Positions 19,706-27,217 of a DNA stretch of 64,000 nucleotides are shown piece by piece (the stretch's first letter is position 1; the number at the start of each line of letters is the position of its first letter). Origin of the DNA: Bradyrhizobium algeriense (GTDB lineage: Bacteria; Pseudomonadota; Alphaproteobacteria; Rhizobiales; Xanthobacteraceae); contig NZ_PYCN01000003.1 in the NCBI RefSeq assembly GCF_003062295.1, positions 1 through 64,000 on the forward strand, given 5' to 3'. A program made the translations under genes and the position numbers. The notes beneath the pieces are model-generated. The model searched no databases. It saw only the letters and a program-made list of their open reading frames with translations, and was not told the origin of the DNA.

Positions 19706-20437
19706 ATGGTGACAAAAGACGGTTTCCCGCCGGACGATCGTTATCCTGTCTTTCTCTCCGAGCAAGCCGAAGAAACCGTGCAGCCGGATATCGGGAAGGT
19801 TTTGGGCAGGGCGGCTCTCTCGTTGAGAATCCTCAAGGCGAGCATTTTGGGGGTAACGGCGACAGCAGCGATCGGTATCGCGATCCTGTCGGTGGGAGAT
19901 CCAGTAGCGCTCGTTGCGAACGTCACGGCTACATGGGTCGACAAGCCAGCGCTTCAGCCTGACACCGATCCGCCGGCACCAGCAATTCAATCAATCGCCA
20001 GCACGCAGGATTTGCCGACCACGACAAGTGACGCGCCGGTGCGCGACGAAATTGCTGCGGCTGTTGAACCTGCTGATCAGAGCCAGGCCGAGATCGCCCA
20101 CCCGCTCACTGAAGCCTTGTTCAAGCAATTCCAGGCCTGGGCGGACGAACAAGATACACGGGCACAGGCCGTGCCCGTACAGCCCGTGCAAGTTGCTCCT
20201 GTACGGGTGGTGCAAGATGCCCCAGCGCAGGTTCGGCCCGTGAAAAAGCACCGACGGGTCCGGTCCGTGCAAAATGCTCGAGCAGAGATCCGGCCCCCGC
20301 GACAGCATCGAGTGAGGACCCGGGAAGAAAGTGCACCGATGCCGATCGCGCCAGTACCGGACGCCCGAGCACCGGAGCAGCAGCCGGTGCAAAATAGCCA
20401 GACACCTGGGCTCTTGCAAAGCTTCGGTTTTCGCTAA
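19706..20437 (+). CDS. Hypothetical single-pass membrane protein with Pro/Val/Gln-rich tail
   Basis: A 243-residue protein with one transmembrane segment (SILGVTATAAIGIAILSVG, about residues 46-64) after a cytoplasmic N-terminus. It has a long extracytoplasmic tail of low complexity containing imperfect repeats such as PVQPVQVAPVRVVQDAPAQV and many basic residues. I start at ATG 19706 (MVTKDGFPPDDRYPVF), with AGAGGCGG upstream; a further in-frame start at 19628 is possible. The family is not recognised. A flexible, wall- or periplasm-spanning tail is a guess. Confidence 0.6.
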   Translation: MVTKDGFPPDDRYPVFLSEQAEETVQPDIGKVLGRAALSLRILKASILGVTATAAIGIAILSVGDPVALVANVTATWVDKPALQPDTDPPAPAIQSIASTQDLPTTTSDAPVRDEIAAAVEPADQSQAEIAHPLTEALFKQFQAWADEQDTRAQAVPVQPVQVAPVRVVQDAPAQVRPVKKHRRVRSVQNARAEIRPPRQHRVRTREESAPMPIAPVPDARAPEQQPVQNSQTPGLLQSFGFR

Positions 20438-20469
20438 CGCAGCGTCACCGCAACTACGCTTCGTCGCGA

Positions 20470-20546
20470 CCTCCGATGCAGCAAGCGTAGCCTTGGCGAG
20501 CGTGCAGCAAGCGTAGCCCGGATGAGCGAAAGCGACATCCAGGATT
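20470..20546. repeat. Short dispersed repeat (GTAGCCCGGATGAGCG type)
   Basis: The motif GCAGCAAGCGTAGCC occurs twice here (about 20479 and 20504), the second running into CGGATGAGCGAAAGCGACATCC, a motif I recognise as a common bradyrhizobial intergenic repeat. There is no gene between 20438 and 20603. Confidence 0.45.
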
Positions 20547-20603
20547 TTCGCTGCCCCCGCATATCGCTGCGCTCATGCGGGCTTGCGTATTGCTTGTTCG
20601 CGG

Positions 20604-22508
20604 CTACTTCTTTTCCGGCGGATTATCCCTCAGAAACCGCTCCAGATCCTCCTGCACCGAATACGGCAGCGGGATCGGATCGCCCATGTGGTCGATCGCG
20701 CGGTCGAGGCAGAGGCGCACCATGCGCGCGAGTTCGGCCTTGCGGTACGGCTTGGTCAGCAGCAGCACGCCCTCGCCGAGATGCCCGCTCGCATCGAACG
20801 CGCCGAAGGTGTTGCCCGAGGTGTAGAGCACCCGGAGCGGCCGGCGCAGTTCGGCGACCTGTTGCGCGAGCTGCCGGCCGTTCATGGCGCCGGGCATGAC
20901 GATGTCGGTGAACAGGAGATCGAACGCTGCGCCGGAATTCACCAGTTCGAGCGCGTGGGTCGCGTTGGAAGCGACAATGAGCTTGTAGCCGAGACTTTCG
21001 AGACGGCCGGTGACATGCGCCCGCACGACATCATCATCCTCGACGCACAGGATGGTTTCCGATCCCCCGCGCAGTTCGTCGTCGTCAGGCGGCGAGGCAT
21101 CGCTTGCCGGAAGCGCGCCCGAAGGCTCGACGTCGGCCTTCGGCAGATAGATGCGGAAACAGGCGCCCTTGCCCTCGTCGCCATCGACCACGACGCTGCC
21201 GCCGGACTGCTTTGCAAAGCCGAACACCATGCTCAGCCCAAGTCCGGTGCCGGTACCGAACTGCTTGGTCGAAAAGAACGGCTCGAAAATCCTGTCGCGT
21301 ATGGCAGGCGGAATGCCGGCGCCGCTATCGATGACCTCGACGGCGACGTAGTCGCCCGCGCCGAGTCCGCCCACTTCTGCGTCGCATGTGTCGCGCGTGA
21401 AATTACCCGTCCTGAACAGCAGCCTCCCCCCATCAGGCATGGCGTCGCGGGCATTGATGGCGAGATTGACCAGCGCCGAAATGAGCTGGCTGCGATCGAC
21501 CAGGGCCGGCCAGGCCTGTTCGCTCAACGCCGTCCCGATCTCGATCCGCCTTCCGAGCGTCGGCGCCAAGAGCTTGATCACCTCCTCGATCAGCGCATTG
21601 ACGTCGGTCTCAAGCGGCCGCAACGGCTGCTTTCTGGCAAAGGCAAGCAGGTTCGCCGTGAGCTGCGACGCCCGGTCGGCCGCGTCATTGATCATCTTGG
21701 CGATCGACGTCAGCGCCGGATCGTGCTTGACGCCGTCTGCCAGGATTTCGATCGTGCCCGTGATCACGGTGAGCATGTTGTTGAAGTCGTGGGCGATGCC
21801 GCCGGTCAATTGCCCGACCGATTCCATCTTCTGCGCCTGGAACAATTGTTCTTCAGCGGCGCGCTTTGCGGTGATGTCCCTGACAAACGCATTGATGAGG
21901 TAGCCTTCACCGCGGCGCAGCGCCGTCAGCGACACCTCTGCGAAGAATTCGCGTCCATCCTTGTGCAACAGCGGCGTTTCGTATCGCCCGCCGGCGGCGT
22001 CGCCCGATGCCTCGCTCAGGAAGCGGTCCACCCATTGCCGGTGCACGGGGCGTTGTGCTTCCGGAAACACCAGCTCTTCCACGCTCCTGCCGAGGGCTTC
22101 CGCGCGCGTCCATCCCATCAAGGCCTCGGCGTGCGGGCTCCAGTCGAGAATGACGCAGGACCCATCGGTCTGAACGAAGGCATCGAGCGCGTTTTCGACG
22201 ATCGCCTGCGCCATTTCACTGTCGGTCAGCGTTTGATGAGCGAGCCCCTGCTCCCGTCCGCTGCGACCATCCACGGGCCCAGTGACGTCGGGCAGCGCGC
22301 TACGCCAGAATCGCGCAGGACCGGCAGCGACAGCCACCGCGAGCACGCCGGCAATCGTACCGCCCAGCAGCGCCGCGCTGACAATCGTCGCCAGAGGCCC
22401 GCCCGGCGCGGCTTGCGTCGCAAAATAATAGGTCACTGCGCTCACGACGCAGGACGTCACGACGACCAGCAACGCCATCGCCAGCGCGAGCCGTCTTGGT
22501 TGCGTCAT
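20604..22508 (-). CDS. Hybrid sensor histidine kinase with receiver domain
   Basis: A 634-residue membrane kinase. Two transmembrane segments (about 8-30 and 40-62) are followed by a PAS domain (100-215, IVENALDAFVQTDGSCVILDW), a HisKA domain with phospho-acceptor H240 (GGIAHDFNNML), and a HATPase domain with N box NLAINARDAMPDGG and G boxes DSGAGIP and GTGTGLGLSMV. A C-terminal receiver domain has phospho-Asp D535 (FTDIVMPG). HDFNN kinases with an attached receiver usually pass the phosphate on or self-regulate. No separate response regulator is adjacent, so the output is unknown. The signal is presumably sensed by the PAS domain. Confidence 0.93.
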   Translation of the reverse strand: MTQPRRLALAMALLVVVTSCVVSAVTYYFATQAAPGGPLATIVSAALLGGTIAGVLAVAVAAGPARFWRSALPDVTGPVDGRSGREQGLAHQTLTDSEMAQAIVENALDAFVQTDGSCVILDWSPHAEALMGWTRAEALGRSVEELVFPEAQRPVHRQWVDRFLSEASGDAAGGRYETPLLHKDGREFFAEVSLTALRRGEGYLINAFVRDITAKRAAEEQLFQAQKMESVGQLTGGIAHDFNNMLTVITGTIEILADGVKHDPALTSIAKMINDAADRASQLTANLLAFARKQPLRPLETDVNALIEEVIKLLAPTLGRRIEIGTALSEQAWPALVDRSQLISALVNLAINARDAMPDGGRLLFRTGNFTRDTCDAEVGGLGAGDYVAVEVIDSGAGIPPAIRDRIFEPFFSTKQFGTGTGLGLSMVFGFAKQSGGSVVVDGDEGKGACFRIYLPKADVEPSGALPASDASPPDDDELRGGSETILCVEDDDVVRAHVTGRLESLGYKLIVASNATHALELVNSGAAFDLLFTDIVMPGAMNGRQLAQQVAELRRPLRVLYTSGNTFGAFDASGHLGEGVLLLTKPYRKAELARMVRLCLDRAIDHMGDPIPLPYSVQEDLERFLRDNPPEKK

Positions 22509-22715
22509 GGCTTCACCAGTCTGGAGATGATGGATGACTTAGCCGACTTCCCGGACCCGATCCCATCTTTTCCGCCTCCGTAGAAGTACGGAGGACGCTT
22601 GATACAGGCCGCCTTTATGATTCGTCCCAAAACTCGAATGGTTGCAGTACTATCCAATGATTCCTTTTGGTTGCAACCGCTTTCGGCGTATTTCCCGCGC
22701 TGGAGGGTGCCGGCA

Positions 22716-23783
22716 TCACACCCCGAAGATCTTGGCGTAGCGCGCCTTGATCTCCTCGCTTTGCGCCTGCACCTGGGCCGGATCGGCCTTCAGCAGTTTC
22801 AAGCTGGAAAGCGGGATGTGCTCGCCTTTCTCCTTCACCTGCGCGTGAAAGGAGCGATGCGCAAAGACGTCGACCAGCATCTGCTGGGCCTCCGCGCTGA
22901 AGAAGAAGCTCTGGAAAAGCCTTGCCGCATTCGGATTCGGCGCGCTGCGGAAAATGCCTGATGGCACGATGATCAGCGGCGAGCCTTCGGCCGGATACAC
23001 CACCTCGACCGGCTTGCCCTGGTCCTTCAGCAGCACGAGATTGTAATCATTGCCGTCGGCCATCACGGCACGCTCGCCGAGCAGGATCTTCTTTGGCGGA
23101 TCGGCGGCCGATTGCACCTGCATGATCTTCTGCTGCGCGAGCTTCTCCAGATACGGCCAGCCGAGATCGCGCGCCAGCAGGAACGTCGTGGTCAGGATGG
23201 CGCCGCTGTAGCCCGGATGGGCCTTGACCATCTTGCCCGTCCACTTGGGATCGAGCAGGTCGGCATAGCTCTTCGGCGCCTCCTCGCGCTTGACGAGGTT
23301 GGTGTTGTAGCCGATCGCCTCCGTCCATGCACAGGACGTCGCGTACATGCCGTCCCGGTCGATCTGATCGGAGGGAAGATGCCGGACCACGTCGCTCGGA
23401 AGGTAAGGCGCCAGCCAGTCGTTCTTCTTCCATTCGAGATAATGCGCGGTATCGGTCGAATTGGCGACGTCGACGGCCTTGATGCCGCTGCCCTGCTCCT
23501 GCGCGATGCGCTGGAAAATCCGCTCCGCACCGGAGCGCTCCACGCGCACGGTGATCCCAGGATATTTCGCCTCAAAAGTCCTCGCCAGTCGCTCGGCGGT
23601 ATTGAGTTCAAGCGCCGAATAGAACGACAGCTTGCCCTCCTTCTTCGCGGCTTCGATCAGGGCCGGTGTCACCTCCGCCGCCGGCGGCACTGCGGCCTTC
23701 AGGGGTTCGGCAAACAGCAGGCCTGCAGCGGACGCCGTCGATGCCTTGAGCAGGTCGCGTCTCGACCATTTGCGGTCCCGCAT
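22716..23783 (-). CDS. ABC transporter substrate-binding protein (Fe3+-type, extracellular family 13-like)
   Basis: A 355-residue exported binding protein with a twin-arginine signal (SRRDLLKASTASAAGLL). It has the AfuA/FbpA-like fold motifs ALIEAAKKEGKLSFYSALE, VDVANSTDTAHYLEWKK, and SPLIIVPSGIFRSAPNPNAARLF, and ends KARYAKIFGV. Ligands in this group include ferric iron, thiamine, phosphonates and organic acids, so the substrate is open. The start MRDRKWSRRD at 23783 has GGGAGG upstream. No permease or ATPase gene is adjacent, making it an orphan binding protein here. Confidence 0.85.
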   Translation of the reverse strand: MRDRKWSRRDLLKASTASAAGLLFAEPLKAAVPPAAEVTPALIEAAKKEGKLSFYSALELNTAERLARTFEAKYPGITVRVERSGAERIFQRIAQEQGSGIKAVDVANSTDTAHYLEWKKNDWLAPYLPSDVVRHLPSDQIDRDGMYATSCAWTEAIGYNTNLVKREEAPKSYADLLDPKWTGKMVKAHPGYSGAILTTTFLLARDLGWPYLEKLAQQKIMQVQSAADPPKKILLGERAVMADGNDYNLVLLKDQGKPVEVVYPAEGSPLIIVPSGIFRSAPNPNAARLFQSFFFSAEAQQMLVDVFAHRSFHAQVKEKGEHIPLSSLKLLKADPAQVQAQSEEIKARYAKIFGV

Positions 23784-23822
23784 CTCATCCTCCCTTGTCA
23801 CGCGACCGTTCTTTGCGGCCGC

Positions 23823-24593
23823 CTAGCCGGTTCGCGCGTGCGCCTTCAGCGCCTCGCCGAACGCTTCGAACAGCTTTCGGTTGATCGGGTTGCGCTGCGG
23901 GTCGTACTCGGCGTGCCATTGGACACCGAGCGCAAAACTCGCGGCGTCCGCGATTCGGATCGCCTCGATGGTGCCGTCTTCGGCGATGCCTTCGATCACG
24001 ACGCGCTCGCCGGGTTCGAGGATGCCCTGCCCATGCAGCGAATTCACCCGGATGGTCTCGCAGCCGAGCAGGTTTGCAAAGGTGCCGCCGGGCGTGAGGT
24101 GGACGTCATGGCGGTCGGCAAACACGACCGTCGGGTCGGGATGGATCTCGCCATTCTCCAGCCGCGGCATGCGGTGGTTCATGCGGCCGGGGATCTCGCG
24201 GATTTCGGGATGCAGCGAGCCGCCAAAGGCGACGTTCATCTCCTGCAGGCCGCGGCAGATGCCGAAGATCGGGACGCCGCGGGCAACGCAGGCCTCCGTC
24301 AGCGCCAGCGCGACGTCGTCGCGATGGATGTCGTAGGGCTCGTGCCGCTCATGTGGCTCGGTCTTGAACCGCGTCGGGTGCACATTGGCCCGCGCCCCGG
24401 TCAGCACCACGCCGTCGACGACGTCGAGAAGCGCGCCAATATCGGTAATCTCGGGCGAGCCCGCGAACATCAGCGGCAGCGCCCCCGCCACGTCGGCGAC
24501 CGCGCGCAGATTGCGCTCTCCGACCATCTGGGTCTGGAAACGATTTTCAACGCGATAGGCGTTCCCGATCACCCCGACCACGGCCCGCCTCAT
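23823..24593 (-). CDS. Gamma-glutamyl-gamma-aminobutyrate hydrolase family protein (class I glutamine amidotransferase fold)
   Basis: A 256-residue PuuD-like peptidase C26 protein. The nucleophile is C113 in FGICRGLQEMN, and the His-Glu pair lies in GVQWHAEYD near the C-terminus. The PuuD-type motifs VVLTGARANVHP and NSLHGQGI are present. Family members cleave the gamma-glutamyl bond of gamma-glutamyl-GABA in putrescine breakdown or of related amides. The start MRRAVVGVIGN at 24593 fits the family. No other putrescine genes are nearby. It lies 40 bp upstream of the ABC binding-protein gene on the same strand, so the two could be co-transcribed. Confidence 0.85.
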   Translation of the reverse strand: MRRAVVGVIGNAYRVENRFQTQMVGERNLRAVADVAGALPLMFAGSPEITDIGALLDVVDGVVLTGARANVHPTRFKTEPHERHEPYDIHRDDVALALTEACVARGVPIFGICRGLQEMNVAFGGSLHPEIREIPGRMNHRMPRLENGEIHPDPTVVFADRHDVHLTPGGTFANLLGCETIRVNSLHGQGILEPGERVVIEGIAEDGTIEAIRIADAASFALGVQWHAEYDPQRNPINRKLFEAFGEALKAHARTG

Positions 24594-24716
24594 CGCAAAA
24601 ATTCCGCTGTCATCGTCCTGTGCAAGGATCTTCCGGGTTGGGCCATGATTGCAGAAGATAATGCCTGCGGCCCGGCTGCGGATCAATATCCGCAGAGCGG
24701 CAGCGGGGCTGCCCTG

Positions 24717-25412
24717 CTATTTCCGCGTGAAGGCCTCCTGGGCATCGATCGCCTGGACCTCGGGCAAACCGGCCGCGCGGAGCGCCGTGGCCGCCGAATC
24801 GCCGGCACCGCTCAGCCATGGCAATTTTGCCTGGATTCCGCGCGTCACCGGCTCGCCCAGAGGGCCGCCGAAATCGAGCGGCCAATATCCGTTCGGCACC
24901 ACCTCAGTCGATATCCGCTGGAGGCGATAACCCTTGCCGAGCACCGCTTCGGCATCGTCGGGCGGCACCAGGCGCGCAGTGCCGGGCGTGGCCGGATCGG
25001 CAAAACTGACGAGCACCGGGATCAGCGCACCCTTCACCGGCACTGTGCCGGTCAGCCGGCTCATCTCGCTGAACGGCACGCGCTTGCCGGCGGCCGCCGC
25101 ATAGGCCCGCAAGGCCACGTAGTTCATGTCGTCAAGAACGAGATTGTTGTCGACATGGGCCAACAGCGCGACGAGGTTCTTGCCCTGCCCGAGATCGACC
25201 AAAACGGCGTCACCCAGAGTGCGGGTCTGACCGCGGCGGGTGTAGCTGCGATCGGGATGGACGGCCATCACGCCAGAAGCCGACTTGCGCCCCTCCGGCG
25301 TCTCGACCTCGACTATCAGGCGATATTTGTGGGCAGGCCGGTTGATTCTGATCTGGTCCCCGATCACCAGCGCCGCCAGCAGCGCAATCGGGCCGAACCA
25401 TTTGAAATTCAT
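24717..25412 (-). CDS. Hypothetical membrane-anchored protein
   Basis: A 231-residue protein beginning MNFKWFGPIALLAALVIGDQ, a signal anchor or uncleaved signal peptide. Its mature domain is rich in beta strands (KYRLIVEVETPEGRKSASGVMAV; GDAVLVDLGQGKNLVALLAH) and ends with WLSGAGDSAATALRAAG. I do not recognise the family. There are no obvious catalytic motifs or cysteines. It lies upstream of the gamma-glutamyl hydrolase gene on the same strand, 123 bp apart, and is divergent from the AI-2E transporter gene. Confidence 0.65.
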   Translation of the reverse strand: MNFKWFGPIALLAALVIGDQIRINRPAHKYRLIVEVETPEGRKSASGVMAVHPDRSYTRRGQTRTLGDAVLVDLGQGKNLVALLAHVDNNLVLDDMNYVALRAYAAAAGKRVPFSEMSRLTGTVPVKGALIPVLVSFADPATPGTARLVPPDDAEAVLGKGYRLQRISTEVVPNGYWPLDFGGPLGEPVTRGIQAKLPWLSGAGDSAATALRAAGLPEVQAIDAQEAFTRK

Positions 25413-25563
25413 CTCATCCTCGCCGGCCCGCCCTATCAGATCCACACACCGCTTGGCATACCGGGTGCGACAGCGTCAAACCGGCGCGCGCCCGCCCGCT
25501 TGATCCCGGCCCGATTTTGGCGAATGACTGGCGGCGCAATATGTCTCGCGAGAAGGAATCAAC

Positions 25564-26688
25564 GTGACAGGTCCGACTGACAATCGCCTTCAGGCCCGCA
25601 ACGATCTGGCGTGGGCGATATCGGTCGGCGGCATCGGCGTGGTGCTGTTCGCCGCGCTGCTCGCGTTCACCTGGCACTTCGCCGCGACGCTGTTTCTGAT
25701 ATTTTCCGGCGTCCTGCTCGGCGTCACCCTCAACGCCATGAGCAACCTGCTCGGGCGCGTGGTGCGGCTGCCGCATGCGCTGCGGCTCACAGTGGTCTGC
25801 CTGGTGGTCGCGGGCATGCTGTCGGGCATCGTCTTTCTCGGCGGCACCACGATCGCCCAGCAGACGACGGCGCTGAGCAACACGCTCAAGTCGCAGCTTG
25901 TCAACGTCAAGGGCTTTCTGGAACGGAACGGCATCGACACGAGTTTCTTCGACTTCGGCACCGTGTCGTCGCCGTCGGATGATGCCGCGCCGGCGGCAAC
26001 AACGCCGACACCCCACGCGCTTCCCAGCGCCGGCACGATTGCGGCCAGCGGCGGCGCCATCTTCAGCCAGAGCCTGAAACTGATTCTGGGCACCGCCAGC
26101 GCGGTCGGAAACTTCTTCATCGTGCTGTTTCTGGGAATAGCCTTTGCGACCCAGCCAAGCATCTACCGCGACGGACTGCTGTTCATGGCGCCCGCCAGAC
26201 ACCGTACGCGGGCGGTCGCGATCGTCGACCGGATCGGCGAGACGCTGGAGCGCTGGCTGATCGCGCAGATCATCACCATGGTCGCGGTGTTTCTGGTGAC
26301 CTGGATCGGGCTATCGATCATCGGCATCCAGAGCTCGTTCATCCTGGGCATCCAGGCCGGACTGCTCGCCTTCATCCCCACGGTGGGCGCGATCCTCGGC
26401 GGCCTGATCGTGGTGCTGGCCAGCGTCGCCTCGGGATGGGTCGCTGCCCTCTCCGCCTTCATCCTGTTTCTTGGCGTGCACGCACTGGAAAGCTACGTGC
26501 TGACGCCGATCATCCAGCGCCAGGCGCTGGATATTCCGCCGGCCACGCTGTTTGCGTTCCAGATCCTGCTCGGCGTCGTGTTCGGCATCTGGGGGCTGGC
26601 GCTCGCGCTGCCGCTGATGGCGATCGCCAAGGTGATGATCGACCATTTCAAGACGGAGCGTCTGCCGGCCGAAGCAGCGGCCGCCTGA
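25564..26688 (+). CDS. AI-2E family transporter (PerM/YdiK-like)
   Basis: A 374-residue polytopic membrane protein of the AI-2E exporter/YdiK/PerM superfamily. Hydrophobic pairs lie near the N-terminus, with a central soluble stretch (about 120-155, AT-rich linker PAAATTPTPHALPSAG). The characteristic C-terminal block is IQAGLLAFIPTVGAILGG, then LESYVLTPIIQRQALDIPP and WGLALALPLMAIAKVM. The cargo is unknown; the family name reflects one E. coli member. GTG start, with GAGAAGG upstream. It converges with the ABM-domain gene, only 6 bp apart. Confidence 0.88.
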   Translation: MTGPTDNRLQARNDLAWAISVGGIGVVLFAALLAFTWHFAATLFLIFSGVLLGVTLNAMSNLLGRVVRLPHALRLTVVCLVVAGMLSGIVFLGGTTIAQQTTALSNTLKSQLVNVKGFLERNGIDTSFFDFGTVSSPSDDAAPAATTPTPHALPSAGTIAASGGAIFSQSLKLILGTASAVGNFFIVLFLGIAFATQPSIYRDGLLFMAPARHRTRAVAIVDRIGETLERWLIAQIITMVAVFLVTWIGLSIIGIQSSFILGIQAGLLAFIPTVGAILGGLIVVLASVASGWVAALSAFILFLGVHALESYVLTPIIQRQALDIPPATLFAFQILLGVVFGIWGLALALPLMAIAKVMIDHFKTERLPAEAAAA

Positions 26689-26694
26689 ACGCCC

Positions 26695-26997
26695 TTAGTC
26701 GGCCGTGGTCAGCACCGTCTCGGTGTGCTCGACCTCGGGCGGCGAAGCAAAATACGGCCCGACCAGCGCGCGCCATGCGGTGAAATCTTCCGAGCCGCGA
26801 AAATCCACGGTGTGGTTTTCCAGCGTCTCCCACTGCGCCATCAACCGGTAACGCTGCGGCTTCTCGATCGACTTGTGCAGCTCAAAGCCCTTGCCGCCCT
26901 TGGCGCGCAGAAACAGCGGACGCGCCTTGGCAACGGCCGCCTCGAAATCCTTCTCGGTGCCGGGCTTGACGTCGATTTGTGCGATTTCGGTGATCAT
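26695..26997 (-). CDS. Antibiotic biosynthesis monooxygenase (ABM) domain protein
   Basis: A 100-residue single ABM domain of the ferredoxin-like dimeric alpha/beta barrel fold: ITEIAQIDVKPGTEKDFEAAV, then GFELHKSIEKPQRYRLMAQWETLENHTVDFRGSEDF. Family members include quinol monooxygenases and haem-degrading enzymes; no specific activity can be assigned. The length is typical. It stands alone, convergent with the AI-2E transporter gene. Confidence 0.82.
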   Translation of the reverse strand: MITEIAQIDVKPGTEKDFEAAVAKARPLFLRAKGGKGFELHKSIEKPQRYRLMAQWETLENHTVDFRGSEDFTAWRALVGPYFASPPEVEHTETVLTTAD

Positions 26998-27217
26998 CGG
27001 AGTTACGCCTTCTCATGAGAATTCGCGTGTCTAGCCCAGTCGCCCCAAAAGCAAAAGACATATGCGGCGCTTATGCGTTGCTGCGACGCACGCTGGCCGT
27101 TCGCGGCATCAAGCATGAGGAAATCGCGCGCGTGACATGCTCGCGCCTCAACCCTGATTTGATGTAGGCTTGCGCCAAACAACGAGCGGCAAGCTCACGG
27201 CCAGGGAGAGAGAAGCG

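Noticed and set aside
20583..22583. Long plus-strand frame opposite the hybrid histidine kinase
   Set aside because: The kinase frame has all expected motifs; the opposite frame is a compositional shadow.
23112..25580. An 822-codon plus-strand frame opposite the binding protein, hydrolase and anchored protein
   Set aside because: It spans three minus-strand genes and their gaps, with arginine/histidine-rich low-information sequence typical of antisense frames in high-GC DNA.
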